Source: DATGSL01 sp964645585 (GTDB lineage: Bacteria > Verrucomicrobiota > Verrucomicrobiia > Opitutales > T3Sed10-336). From it: DNA of 64,000 nucleotides. The notes below the pieces were generated by a model. That model worked only from the letters and a program-made list of their open reading frames with translations. It searched no databases and had not been told where the DNA came from. Where the stretch lies: NCBI GenBank assembly GCA_964645585.1, contig CAZYAN010000012.1, positions 1-64,000 of the forward strand, in the 5' to 3' direction. Each line of letters opens with the position of its first letter. The first letter of the stretch is position 1. The position numbers and the translations under genes were made by a program. Below are positions 1 to 8,711 of the stretch, piece after piece.

Positions 1-1963
1 CGGAACCGGCGTTGGAGGCCAGGACGATCTTGGGACTGTCCGACCGGTAGCTGACGGAATAGCGTCCGACTTTTGCCGGCGTGTAAAAATCGGCAAACTC
101 TGGCGATGGTGCCGCGACCCGCTGAAACCACCAGATGGTGAGCGTATTCTCGTCACCGGGAAGCGCGTTGACCGGGATGATTGCGCCCGCTTCCGCGGCA
201 GTGATTCCGACACTAAACGGATTTTTGTACGCACTGACTGAATACGATGTTCCAGACGCGACATACCCCGCGAGGCTGAAATCGCCGGGCGGCGGATTGA
301 TCCGTTCGCCGACATAAGCGGTTCCGGCAAGGGGTGCTTCGCCGTCGCCTTCGAGGAAACCATCTCGGCCGTCGGCCTGGGTCATCAGGCGGACATACCA
401 GACACCGCCGTTGTCGCCGGTGAATTTGAGCAGCGTGCGATTGAGCTGATCGCCGCCGAGCGAAACAAGCAGTCTTTGCGTCAGCGGGTCGAGGACGGCC
501 TCCTCCTGACTGCCATCGTCTTGAAAGATGAGATCAGGGATCTTGCCGTTTTCGAACTTCAAGCCGGTGCCGGTCTCCATGGAACTTCCGCCTTCGGCGA
601 CCGTGTAGTGCGCGAATTGAGAAACATCGTCGGGCCAGACCTGAAGGTATTTGTGCAGATACTTGGGCCAGTCGATTTCCAGCCCTGGAGCCAAACCCGA
701 GTCGGGAGGGACGGCGGCATCGAGCCGTTCCATCCAGTAAAAAACAACGCGATCTTCCAGTGCATTCTCGCGCTCTGCGTAATAGGCGAGCGAACCATCG
801 GCGCGCACGGCGGTGCCGTAATAGGAGACAGAATCACCGGAACCGCCGGAGTCGACCGGGAGGGCGATGAGCGAGCGGTCTTCGATCGCCGGACGAATTT
901 CTTCGCCGAGGGCGACCGTGAGTGTCGTCGGGAGCGCAGCCTGAGAAACCTCGACCACGTCGGCGCCGAGGAACTTATGAGAGCCGTCGTCTTGAAGCGC
1001 GCCGAGGTACTCGATGAAGATTCGGCCAGAAACATTATAGGCGTGCAGCTCGCCGATGCCGCTGTTCTTTTCAAACCAGACAGTGCGCAGTTCCTCCGCG
1101 GGTTGCGCGTCGGGGTCGGCGGGAGGCGTGCTGCCCGTCGCGCTGTATTCCGTTTCCACTTTGGCGGGAAAGCTGTTGCTGTAAACGGGGTTAACGGTGA
1201 CGATGCGTCCGCTGGGAATTGTTACGCGCGGGCCGTTAAAACTTTTTTCCGTCCAATAGAGCGACCGGACAGGGCTCGTGGTCGCCGATGAGACCGAAAA
1301 CCTCTCCCGGACGAGCACGTAATTTCCATCGGCGTCCGGCAAGCGCGATCGCCACCAGATCGTCACTTGGCCGGGTTGATAGGCAAAGACGCTTTTGGCA
1401 TGGGGGCTGTAATAATAGTCCTCAAGAAGCCCGTCCTCCAGAGTCGGAATGATCACACCGCCGCTGTTGGGGATCGAATTTCCGGCCGCGTCCGTCAGCG
1501 GGCCGCCGCTCGGGTTGACAACGATTTCGCCAGGGCGAACCGGCTCGGCTCTCCAGAAGTTTGCGGGCACGGAAACCTGGGAGTTGTCGGCGGCGAGGTA
1601 GCTTGCGGGCGGACGAATCCGGTCGCCCAGAAAATACCGCGGAACGCCCGAGGCGAAAGCATTGCCCAGGCTTGCGCGCTGCAGGAGCACTGAGCCGGAT
1701 GAGGGGAACCGCGCGCGAATATCCTCGGAAGTCGAGATTGGGCCGACGGTTGACGAGGTTTCGGCGACATTGGAAAACTGCGGCGTGATCGCCGGATCGC
1801 CGGTCGGTTCTCCATCCGGTCCGGCAGGGATTCCGCCAGGCCGGTAGCTGAGGTGATTGGAAACGCTCCCGTGAATTTCGTATTGCGCGTGCAGCGGCGC
1901 CGCGATCAGAAGCAGAAGCGCTCCCGCGAGCGCGGAAAGTCGGTGTTCGAAGAGGAGCCTCAT
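1..1963 (-). CDS. Large exported protein, 3' end beyond window edge
   Basis: The reading frame is open from an ATG at 1963 to the left edge, giving at least 654 residues without a stop, so the C-terminus is missing. Residues 1-26 form a signal peptide (MRLLFEHRL, then a hydrophobic core ending LHAQ). The mature part is rich in Ser, Pro, Gly and aromatic residues and looks all-beta. A short motif of the form 'tIWW.(S/Q)R' occurs at least twice (near residues 198 and 615), suggesting internally repeated domains. I do not recognise a family. It is the last visible gene of a four-gene minus-strand set of exported proteins and starts 52 bases after the tail-collar protein stop. A role in the cell surface is inferred only from the signal peptide and neighbours. 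Confidence 0.75.
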   Translation of the reverse strand, partial: MRLLFEHRLSALAGALLLLIAAPLHAQYEIHGSVSNHLSYRPGGIPAGPDGEPTGDPAITPQFSNVAETSSTVGPISTSEDIRARFPSSGSVLLQRASLGNAFASGVPRYFLGDRIRPPASYLAADNSQVSVPANFWRAEPVRPGEIVVNPSGGPLTDAAGNSIPNSGGVIIPTLEDGLLEDYYYSPHAKSVFAYQPGQVTIWWRSRLPDADGNYVLVRERFSVSSATTSPVRSLYWTEKSFNGPRVTIPSGRIVTVNPVYSNSFPAKVETEYSATGSTPPADPDAQPAEELRTVWFEKNSGIGELHAYNVSGRIFIEYLGALQDDGSHKFLGADVVEVSQAALPTTLTVALGEEIRPAIEDRSLIALPVDSGGSGDSVSYYGTAVRADGSLAYYAERENALEDRVVFYWMERLDAAVPPDSGLAPGLEIDWPKYLHKYLQVWPDDVSQFAHYTVAEGGSSMETGTGLKFENGKIPDLIFQDDGSQEEAVLDPLTQRLLVSLGGDQLNRTLLKFTGDNGGVWYVRLMTQADGRDGFLEGDGEAPLAGTAYVGERINPPPGDFSLAGYVASGTSYSVSAYKNPFSVGITAAEAGAIIPVNALPGDENTLTIWWFQRVAAPSPEFADFYTPAKVGRYSVSYRSDSPKIVLASNAGS

Positions 1964-2014
1964 GAGGAACGGAGCGGTTGGCGGTGAAGTTCTGCGGACA
2001 CGGGCGGTGCGCGA

Positions 2015-3373
2015 TCAGTATTTAATGATGTAGTTCACACTGACGTTTTTCGGACGCGTCTCGCTGCCTCCGGTGTATCCAGTTCCTGGATTGAAAGAGT
2101 AGTTTTCGTCGGAACCTTTGGATTCGACGAGAGAGTTTTGATTCGTCTCTTTGTAATTTCCGTTGACGTCGTAGTCCGTCGAATCATTGGGAACCGAGTG
2201 CCGGTGGGAGCCGAGCATGTCGCTCTGGTAGCTTCCTACACGATCGCCGGTGGCTCCTCCGTTCAGTGAGGTCCGGCTGTTCCGATCGGGATCGCGGCCG
2301 GCGCCGGCGTCACGTCCCCGGAGGAAAACGCCGCGAAGATCGGGGGTGCGGAAGTTGTCGCCTCCGGTCGATCCGAAGCGGGTGCCGATGACGGCGAAAA
2401 GGTCGGCGTAGGTCGTGCGGTTGAGCACGGTGCCGTGGCAGAGAATCCAGCCGGGAGGCGCGGTGTCTCCTGCGAACGGAACGATGGTTCCGACCGGAAC
2501 GAGCGTTTGCTGCACGGCGGCGGCAAGTTTGGCGTAGTCGATCGCGCCGTTAGCGATTTTTGCACTGGTGACGGCGGCATTAGCCAGATCGACGGTGGCA
2601 ACCTGCCCGTCGCCGATGTCCGCGCTGGTAATCGTATTGTCGGCGATATCGGCGCTGACGATCGTCCCGTTTTGAATCTTCTCTCCGGTGACCGATCCAT
2701 TCGCCAAAATCGCGTTGGTTACGGAGCCGCTGGCCAGTTTGGCTGTTGTGACCGCTCCATCGGCGATTTTTGCCGTCGTCACGTTGGAATCGAGGATCTT
2801 GATGGTCGTGATGTTGCCGTCGGCGATCTTGGCCGCGGTCACTTGCCCTCCGCCGATCTTGTTGGTGGTGACAGCCGCGTCTGCGAGCATCGACGTGCTG
2901 AGCGCGCCATCGACGAGCCCTTCCGCGAGCTGCGCGCGAAGGGCGAACGCTCCGGAAACGATCTGCTGCCGGGGCCCGATTTCGGCATCCTCCGCGGCCG
3001 TGCCGTCATCGACGGTGATGCCGAGGTAAAGGGGGCCCTCCATGATGGACGGCAACGTGATATAGGGCGTCGCCGCCGGTGCACTTGGACCGGGCAAGCC
3101 GGGGACGCCGGTGCCGTTTCCGAGCAGTACACTGAACGCGCCGCCGGATATCGTGACGGTTTGTTCCTCAGCGTAGAGCGGTACGCCGTCGGTACTTGTC
3201 GAATAAAACCGGAACGTCATGGTGCGGTTCACCGGCGTGTCGTTGCCGATCGGAGTGCCGGAGACGTCGGTGACGTGTCCCTGATAACTCATAAGCGGGG
3301 GGACGCTCGAGGTCTGGGCGGACGCGAGGGTCGCGCAGGCAAGGAAGAGGAAGACGAGAAGCGATGTTTTCAT
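2015..3373 (-). CDS. Exported tail-collar (phage tail fibre-like) protein with decapeptide repeats
   Basis: This is a 452-residue protein. It has a signal peptide (1-20), then an N-terminal domain of the kind that precedes fibre repeats ('LMSYQGHVTD', ending 'GPRQQIVSGAFALRA', about 27-147). Residues 161-290 are thirteen successive ten-residue repeats of the type 'AKIADGAVTT'. A phage tail-collar domain follows at about 292-350 ('GTIVPFAGDTAPPGWILCHG', 'FRTPDLRGVFLRG'), and the C-terminus 'ETRPKNVSVNYIIKY' is the usual collar-family ending. In phages such proteins trimerise into receptor-binding fibres. Here no phage genes are nearby and there is a signal peptide, so a secreted or surface fibre is more likely. 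It is cotranscribed with 3395-5062 (21-base gap). Domain assignment is solid; function is inferred. Confidence 0.88.
   Translation of the reverse strand: MKTSLLVFLFLACATLASAQTSSVPPLMSYQGHVTDVSGTPIGNDTPVNRTMTFRFYSTSTDGVPLYAEEQTVTISGGAFSVLLGNGTGVPGLPGPSAPAATPYITLPSIMEGPLYLGITVDDGTAAEDAEIGPRQQIVSGAFALRAQLAEGLVDGALSTSMLADAAVTTNKIGGGQVTAAKIADGNITTIKILDSNVTTAKIADGAVTTAKLASGSVTNAILANGSVTGEKIQNGTIVSADIADNTITSADIGDGQVATVDLANAAVTSAKIANGAIDYAKLAAAVQQTLVPVGTIVPFAGDTAPPGWILCHGTVLNRTTYADLFAVIGTRFGSTGGDNFRTPDLRGVFLRGRDAGAGRDPDRNSRTSLNGGATGDRVGSYQSDMLGSHRHSVPNDSTDYDVNGNYKETNQNSLVESKGSDENYSFNPGTGYTGGSETRPKNVSVNYIIKY
2504..2893 (-). repeat. Thirteen in-frame 30-base repeats (decapeptides) in the fibre protein
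   Basis: This stretch encodes residues 161-290 of the tail-collar protein as thirteen units of exactly ten residues, pattern (A)-(K/D)-(I/L)-A-(D/N)-G-x-(V/I)-T-(T/S). Units vary in DNA sequence but keep length without a single indel, as expected for a repeat that builds a regular stalk. Confidence 0.85.
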
Positions 3374-3394
3374 GTCTGGCAGTATTAAAAGGGA

Positions 3395-5062
3395 TTAATC
3401 GAGGACGATTTCGGCTATTTCGGAGACGCGTCGCAGAACAAATGTGCCGCTGACGTGCAGAGGCTCCTTGTGCAGCCCGGAAAGGGATTCAGAATAACGT
3501 CCGCCGAAAACGGAAGTACCCCAGCCCGTGGCGGATTTGCCGGAAGGCGGTTCGGCGGTGAAGACAAACGCGCAATCGCGAACGATGTTGTAGCTTTCGA
3601 CGCCGGCCGGAAGCGGATTGAGACGGGCGTCGCGATTGTCATGGTCTGGATGATACGTGTGGAGGAACGGGTTGGTTGGATCGTCGAATGGAATGGTGAT
3701 CGTGTGCGCAAGCGTCTGGCCAACAGCGAACGCACCGGTTCCCTCAATGACCCGGTCGAGTGGCATTTGGCTGGAGACGATACGAAGAGCGGCGGCTTTT
3801 TCTTCCGGGGCGAGGGCGTCTTCGCTTGTGGAAATACCTTGGAGACCGGTGTCATTCAGCGTTCCGACAAAAGCCTGGGAAAGCAGGCGCGCAACGCCAT
3901 CGGCGTCCACATGGAAAATCACGCGCAGCGGGAACGATCGGCTGGTGGTGGCGCCGGGGCTCCGCGGGACGGTGCTTACGACACTGTCCACCGAAACCTC
4001 GCCAATCCAGAGTCCGGCGGGCGACGTGACTTGGGCGGTGACGGGAAGATAAACGTCACTCAAACCGGCGGAGTCGGTAATCCGCAACAGGGACGCATAC
4101 AAATCGGTTGACGACGTTCCGAGCTGGGAGCGATCGATACCGAATTGGATATCGAGCCGCCCGGACGGTTCAATCGCGACTGCGATTGCGCCCTCAATTG
4201 GGGTTTCGGTGTAGGTGTTCGTCGCACTGTCGAAAACGCGACGCGTCAGCGGCACGGACCCTGAAATCTGCGGCTGGCCAGCGGGCGCGGGCTCGGAGGC
4301 TTCCGGGCGGATGGTGAGTGTGATCGCGCTCGTGGTCCGGTTCATGACGCCCATCGTGAGAATCGAGCCGGTCCGGCCGAAGGCGAGCCCGTCGCTGCCG
4401 GGGAGTTCATACTCGACCGGGGCGGTGAAATTGCTGACGGCGGCGGTTTCGAACCAATAGGCGGTGTTGCGGTCGAGCCGTTCCATGGAAGCGGAAATCT
4501 GGAGCGGATTGGTGTCGTTCAGGTCGCCGCCGATGTATTTGAAAACTTTGGACGGGGATGCGATCGCTTGCGGGAAACTGCCGAAGTACGACGTCATTAA
4601 CGGCGTCGACGCGGCGGCTGGAAAGCCCAGGAAATTGGCGCCGCTGATCAACCAGGTGGCGGAAGGCGGAACGGGACGTTGGGAGATCGGGACGTTGATT
4701 ACCGTGTTCGCGTCGCCGGCGCAGCGGACGAGATACGCGGACTGGCCGATGAGCGCGGTCAAGGTTTGTTCGTCCGGATCGTCGCGTTTCCAGACGGTCC
4801 ACTCGCTGCTGGGTTCGGACGGAATCGCCGGCGAGGAGTTGAATTGCACCTGATTCGGATTGGGATTCCATCGCCAGACTTCGAGGACTTCCGGATAATC
4901 CGCGAAAAGTTCGGCGGGAGTTTGGTGGGTGGCATCGCCGTGGAGGTAGATGCCGTTCCATCCGCCGCGGAGGGCGTAGGTTTCGGTTTTCCACTGGGCG
5001 CGGAGCGGAACGCCGGCGGCGAAGGCGATTGCGAGGGCAGTAAGTGACAGAAAAATTCTCAT
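3395..5062 (-). CDS. Exported protein of unknown function (555 aa)
   Basis: A signal peptide at residues 1-22 (MRIFLSLTALAIAFAAGVPLRAQ) is followed by a mature protein that begins 'WKTETYALRGGWNGIYLHGD' and is rich in beta-prone, Pro- and Trp-containing segments. I recognise no catalytic motif and no named family. The start codon overlaps the stop of the upstream gene (ATGA, 5059-5062), implying translational coupling, and the tail-collar gene follows 21 bases later. Its position between a calcium-repeat protein and a fibre protein suggests a structural or assembly partner at the cell surface; this is inference from context only. Confidence 0.8.
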   Translation of the reverse strand: MRIFLSLTALAIAFAAGVPLRAQWKTETYALRGGWNGIYLHGDATHQTPAELFADYPEVLEVWRWNPNPNQVQFNSSPAIPSEPSSEWTVWKRDDPDEQTLTALIGQSAYLVRCAGDANTVINVPISQRPVPPSATWLISGANFLGFPAAASTPLMTSYFGSFPQAIASPSKVFKYIGGDLNDTNPLQISASMERLDRNTAYWFETAAVSNFTAPVEYELPGSDGLAFGRTGSILTMGVMNRTTSAITLTIRPEASEPAPAGQPQISGSVPLTRRVFDSATNTYTETPIEGAIAVAIEPSGRLDIQFGIDRSQLGTSSTDLYASLLRITDSAGLSDVYLPVTAQVTSPAGLWIGEVSVDSVVSTVPRSPGATTSRSFPLRVIFHVDADGVARLLSQAFVGTLNDTGLQGISTSEDALAPEEKAAALRIVSSQMPLDRVIEGTGAFAVGQTLAHTITIPFDDPTNPFLHTYHPDHDNRDARLNPLPAGVESYNIVRDCAFVFTAEPPSGKSATGWGTSVFGGRYSESLSGLHKEPLHVSGTFVLRRVSEIAEIVLD

Positions 5063-5979
5063 CGGACTTTCAACCGGTAGAAGGTGTGTTTCGGGTCAAC
5101 GAGGTCGGCATAGATGTCGAGAATCCCGGTGGTGGCGGCTTGATAAAACGCACGTGGAATAACCGGAGGAATTTCCAATTGGTCGATCTCCCACGGTTCT
5201 CCTTCGATTTCCAGATCCGGGTTTTCCAGGTAAAGCGGAACCGCCGTCCAGGTTTTCAAGTCGGGAGATGATTCCACAGAATAGATTTTCCCGATGATGG
5301 AAACGAAGCGGAGGCGGGCGGTGGTGGCCTGAATTTCGGCTAGGTGCAGCCGCAGGTAATCCTCAGCGTCGGTTGCATAGGTTCCCGCGATATATTCCGC
5401 CCGGTTCGAGAATCCGTCCTTGTCGAAGTCACCGTCCGGATCGATAAGGTCGTAACGCCAGCCGTTCTCGTCGGGATAAATGCCGGCCGCGTACAGCTGG
5501 CTTTGCTCCCAGGCGTCCGGGAGACCGTCGCCATCCGAATCGACGCCGAGTGTGAGGTCGATACGCACTCGCTCGCCCGGTTGACCGATCTCCGCGGTGG
5601 TTTCGACGGTCATCTCGATCGGGTGGTACAGGACGTCGTTGATCAAAACAGCGAGGGTGAAATGTTCTCCCGGATTTTGCGCGAGTTCGTGGTAGCGGGC
5701 GGTTCCGGCTCGTTCCATGTCCATGGGCAGGCGAAACCGGTAGTTCTGGTTGAGCGATGGGCTCATCCGAATTTCACGCCGAAGAATTTCGACGCCGTCA
5801 CGGGAAAAAATGACGGAGGCGCCGGCGATATTGAGCTGCTGTCCATACTCGTCACGCACGGTGCCGTAAACGGTATAGTGAGGAGCGGGAGGGAAGGCGT
5901 ACGCGCCGTCGGGAGTGAGCAGAAACGCCGCGACGAGGAACAGCGCGATGGCGGGTGGTGAAATACGGTGAATCGACAT
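5059..5979 (-). CDS. Exported protein with calcium-type repeats, first gene of the four-gene set
   Basis: This 306-residue protein has a signal peptide (about 1-28). A carboxypeptidase-regulatory-like beta segment follows ('YGTVRDEYGQQLNIAGASV', about 38-60). Then come two Asp-rich calcium-type (TSP3-like) loops ('DSDGDGLPDAWEQ' near 148-160 and 'DPDGDFDKDGFSNRAEYIAG' near 181-200). The C-terminus is of the 'YSVESSPDLKTWT ... FYRLKV' type shared with other exported proteins in this window. It is the promoter-proximal gene of the set and overlaps 3395-5062 by four bases. The start is the ATG that opens the signal peptide. The exact role is unknown; a cell-surface protein is likely. Confidence 0.8.
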   Translation of the reverse strand: MSIHRISPPAIALFLVAAFLLTPDGAYAFPPAPHYTVYGTVRDEYGQQLNIAGASVIFSRDGVEILRREIRMSPSLNQNYRFRLPMDMERAGTARYHELAQNPGEHFTLAVLINDVLYHPIEMTVETTAEIGQPGERVRIDLTLGVDSDGDGLPDAWEQSQLYAAGIYPDENGWRYDLIDPDGDFDKDGFSNRAEYIAGTYATDAEDYLRLHLAEIQATTARLRFVSIIGKIYSVESSPDLKTWTAVPLYLENPDLEIEGEPWEIDQLEIPPVIPRAFYQAATTGILDIYADLVDPKHTFYRLKVR

Positions 5980-6243
5980 GGGAAAAATGGGCGGCGAGAA
6001 ATTTCGCGAAGCTGGTTGTCGGGAAATCTTTTGGCTGTCGCGTATCCAGTTTGGCGATTTTTTCTCGGCGAACCGGACGATTTTTTAAGCGAACCGGGCA
6101 AACCGGCGTGAAGTGAGGTGACCCTTTCCGGCTGACCATGCGCGGACGCTGCCGGCGACGACGGGCGCTGGTTCCGCTGGTTTAAAATACTTCTCTCCCC
6201 TGTGGCTTTGGGTGTAACATCGGCGCATCAACCAAGATAAACC

Positions 6244-7542
6244 ATGTCCGCAAAGCCCGTATCCCGACGAAATTTTCTCAAAACCTCGGCCGTCGCGGCC
6301 GCCATCCCGTTTCTTCTTTCAGGACGTCTTCGCGGCGCGGACGTCTCGGCCAATGAACGGATTGCTGTCGGCATAATCGGCGTCGGCAAGATGGGCGGGC
6401 TGCATCTCCGCCGGCTGCTCGAGAACGAATCGGTTCAGATTGTGGCGGTTTGCGACGTCGACACCGTTCGCCGGGAGCATCATCGGGAAGCGGTCAACAG
6501 TCATTACGCGGCACAGGCCGGGCGGCAACGTTACGCGGGCTGCTCTTCGTATTCGGATTTCCGTGACCTGCTCGCGCGGGACGACATCGACGCGGTAGTC
6601 ATTGCGACGCCGGATCACTGGCACGCGCTGATCGCGATCGCGGCGGCGCGCGCGGGGAAAGATATCTATTGCGAAAAGCCGCTTTGCCAATCGATCGAGG
6701 AGGCGCGGGCGATTGTGGAGGCGGTGCGAGCGGAGAATTGTGTTTTTCAAACCGGCAGTCAGCAGCGTTCGACCGGACCGTTTCGCGAGGCGTGTGAACT
6801 GGTCCGGAACGGCGCGATTGGGGAAATCCGGCGGATCACGGTCGCGCTTCCGCCGGGCCTCGCCGTGCCATGCGATCTGCCGGAGTCGGACCCGACGGCC
6901 GGGCTGGACTGGGACCTTTGGCTGGGACCGGCGCCGTTCCGCGGCTGGAATGAAGTTCTGAGTCCGGTCGGCGTCCATGACCATTATCCGGAATGGCGTC
7001 ATTACCGGGAATATGGCGGCGGCATGATCACCGACTGGGGCGCCCATCACTTCGATATTGTGCAGTGGGCGATGGATCAGGACGAGAGCGGGCCGGTGGA
7101 GGTGATTCCGCCCGCGGTGCCCGGTTCGTCCTCGGGGGCGCGCTTTTATTACCGGAACGGGGTCGAGGTGACCCATCTGGAGGGGAACGGGATCACGTTT
7201 TTCGGGACGGATGGCGAAATTTTCGTCAACCGACGGACAATCGAAGTCAAGCCGGCGACGCTGGAGCGCGAGGCGTTTCTGGCGGAGGCGAAGATCCGGT
7301 TGCCCGCGACCGGGAGTCATGAGCGGAACTGGATCGATTGCATCCGGTCGCGGCGGAAGCCGGTGTGTCATGAGGAGATCGGTGCGCGGAGCGTGACGGT
7401 TTGCCACTTGGTGAATTTGGCGTACTGGCACAACGCGCGGTTCGGGTGGGATCCGCGGGCGAATCAGTTTTTAACCGGGAGCGGGAATCCGGACTGGCTT
7501 CGGGTGGAAAACGGTTATCGGGATCCGTGGAAACTGGCGTGA
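6244..7542 (+). CDS. Gfo/Idh/MocA-family oxidoreductase with Tat signal
   Basis: This is a 432-residue NAD(P)-dependent sugar oxidoreductase. The N-terminus carries a twin-arginine signal ('SRRNFLKTSAVAAAIPFLL'), so the folded protein is exported with its cofactor. The Rossmann motif 'VGIIGVGKMGGLHLRRLL' is at about 42-59. The family signature 'EKPLCQSIEEAR' is near residue 143, with the catalytic Lys in EKP. The C-terminal half is the usual substrate-binding fold. The gene is divergent from the exported set at 1-5979 and precedes the glycan-enzyme cluster, which suggests oxidation of a released sugar or sugar acid in the periplasm. Substrate cannot be told from sequence. Confidence 0.93.
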   Translation: MSAKPVSRRNFLKTSAVAAAIPFLLSGRLRGADVSANERIAVGIIGVGKMGGLHLRRLLENESVQIVAVCDVDTVRREHHREAVNSHYAAQAGRQRYAGCSSYSDFRDLLARDDIDAVVIATPDHWHALIAIAAARAGKDIYCEKPLCQSIEEARAIVEAVRAENCVFQTGSQQRSTGPFREACELVRNGAIGEIRRITVALPPGLAVPCDLPESDPTAGLDWDLWLGPAPFRGWNEVLSPVGVHDHYPEWRHYREYGGGMITDWGAHHFDIVQWAMDQDESGPVEVIPPAVPGSSSGARFYYRNGVEVTHLEGNGITFFGTDGEIFVNRRTIEVKPATLEREAFLAEAKIRLPATGSHERNWIDCIRSRRKPVCHEEIGARSVTVCHLVNLAYWHNARFGWDPRANQFLTGSGNPDWLRVENGYRDPWKLA

Positions 7543-7561
7543 ACGAAAGGGTCTTATTCGG

Positions 7562-7577
7562 GGTCGGGGCCCCGACC
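7562..7577. repeat. Perfect 16-base palindrome GGTCGGGGCCCCGACC
   Basis: It lies 20 bases after the Gfo/Idh stop. It could fold as a hairpin (six-pair stem, GGCC loop) and act as a terminator, but no T-run follows, so a protein-binding site is equally possible. Confidence 0.45.
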
Positions 7578-7637
7578 GAGGTCTTGGCGATCATGGGTTC
7601 TCTTCCCGGAGCCGCTTCGACCAATTTGGATAAACAA

Positions 7638-7666
7638 TTGACATCATTTTGACAATCGTCTTTACC
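7638..7666 (+). promoter_or_regulatory. Possible sigma-70-type promoter of the PEP-CTERM gene
   Basis: A perfect -35 box TTGACA (7638-7643) is followed after 17 bases by TTTACC (7661-7666), a weak -10 box. The PEP-CTERM start codon is 43 bases downstream of the -10. Only the -35 box and the spacing are convincing. Confidence 0.35.
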
Positions 7667-7708
7667 CTTGCGGGGATTTTTGGCGAAACCCTCGAAAACA
7701 AGAACCCT

Positions 7709-8590
7709 ATGAAAAGAAAACTTACGCAAGGCTTTCTCTCCGCGATGTTCGCGTTTTTCGTTTCCAGTGCCTCGGTTTCGGGCGCTCTGCTTTTGGATGA
7801 GTTCCTTGCGGGTGACGGAACGGGCGGCACGTATGTAATTGATCGGGTGGATAATCAGAGCGGGGGATTCGGCTGGGCGCCGGGATCCTCGTGGCTGATG
7901 AATGGCTCCGGTATTCTGATGGATGTGACGGAAGGAAATTATGTTTCCGTCACGAGGAACATGGGTAACACCACCGGATCCTCCCGCGGAATGCGGCGCG
8001 AGTTTGCCGATCCCGGAATCGCAAATTTTGAGATTCGGACGAGGATCGAGTTCGCGGACCTGGCCGGGTTCGATTTGTTGAATCCGGAGGGCGCTCCGAG
8101 CACGGGCGGCGGGGGAAATATCACGGACGACGACTATTTTGCCATCTCGCCGAGAGACACCGCCGGCGGCCTCGCGAGCACGATCCACTGGTATGTTGAG
8201 GCCGTGGGCGGTTTTTGGTACGCGATGCCGGGCAGCGGGAGCAGTTACGGCACGCCGATGCCGGTCGCGCCGCTGATCGAGGGGGAAACGTATGATTTGA
8301 GCATCCGGTTCTCCGGTGAAGACACGTGGGCCTTGTCCGTTTATCTGCACGGCGAGGATGAAACGTATGAAACCGGCTGGCTGTCTTACATCAATCCGAA
8401 TAACAACACGGACGACAACATGAGCCACTGGCTGCATTACCGGTTTTACAATCAGCCGCCGGAGAGCAATTACGATATTCGAATCCACGAGATTTCAATC
8501 ATCCCGGAACCGTCGGCGTATGCGCTCGGTTTCGGCGGGATTGCGCTGCTTGTCGCGGCGGTTTGGCGCTGCCGGCGGAAAGCCGCCTGA
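7709..8590 (+). CDS. PEP-CTERM-anchored exported protein (stand-alone copy of the nested domain)
   Basis: This 293-residue protein starts at the ATG at 7709, which opens a clean signal peptide (MKRKLTQGFLSAMFAFFVSS). Residues about 27-265 form one beta-rich domain ('DEFLAGDGTGGTYV ... GGFGWAPGSSWLMNG ... WYVEAVGGFWYAMPGSG'), probably a lectin-like sandwich. The last 28 residues are a PEP-CTERM sorting signal: 'PEPSAYALG', hydrophobic helix, then 'WRCRRKAA'. PEP-CTERM proteins are processed at the inner membrane by an exosortase; none is encoded here. The same domain occurs inside the next exported protein with near-identical DNA. The function of the domain is unknown; carbohydrate binding is a guess. 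Confidence 0.9.
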   Translation: MKRKLTQGFLSAMFAFFVSSASVSGALLLDEFLAGDGTGGTYVIDRVDNQSGGFGWAPGSSWLMNGSGILMDVTEGNYVSVTRNMGNTTGSSRGMRREFADPGIANFEIRTRIEFADLAGFDLLNPEGAPSTGGGGNITDDDYFAISPRDTAGGLASTIHWYVEAVGGFWYAMPGSGSSYGTPMPVAPLIEGETYDLSIRFSGEDTWALSVYLHGEDETYETGWLSYINPNNNTDDNMSHWLHYRFYNQPPESNYDIRIHEISIIPEPSAYALGFGGIALLVAAVWRCRRKAA

Positions 8591-8711
8591 CTTTGGCGGG
8601 TTCGGATCGCGGTGGAGGCGTTAAGAGCGTCATCCGCTGGTGAGCTTTCGGTATTTCCGGTGTTACTCCGCTGTTGCGGAGTTTCGCTGTTCTAGTTTTC
8701 AGTTAGGTTTC

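Noticed and set aside
2504..2893. Possible CRISPR-like periodic repeat
   Set aside because: The 30-base period is continuous coding repeat without spacers.
2015..3373. Prophage remnant, because of the tail-collar domain
   Set aside because: No other phage gene lies nearby and the protein has a signal peptide, so a phage origin of the locus is not supported.
2435..3388. A 317-codon plus-strand frame opposite the fibre gene
   Set aside because: Its apparent Asp/Gly/Arg repeats are the mirror image of the decapeptide repeats on the coding strand.
7247..8488. A 413-codon minus-strand frame across the Gfo/Idh and PEP-CTERM genes
   Set aside because: It crosses the junction of two genes on the opposite strand and has no protein-like features.
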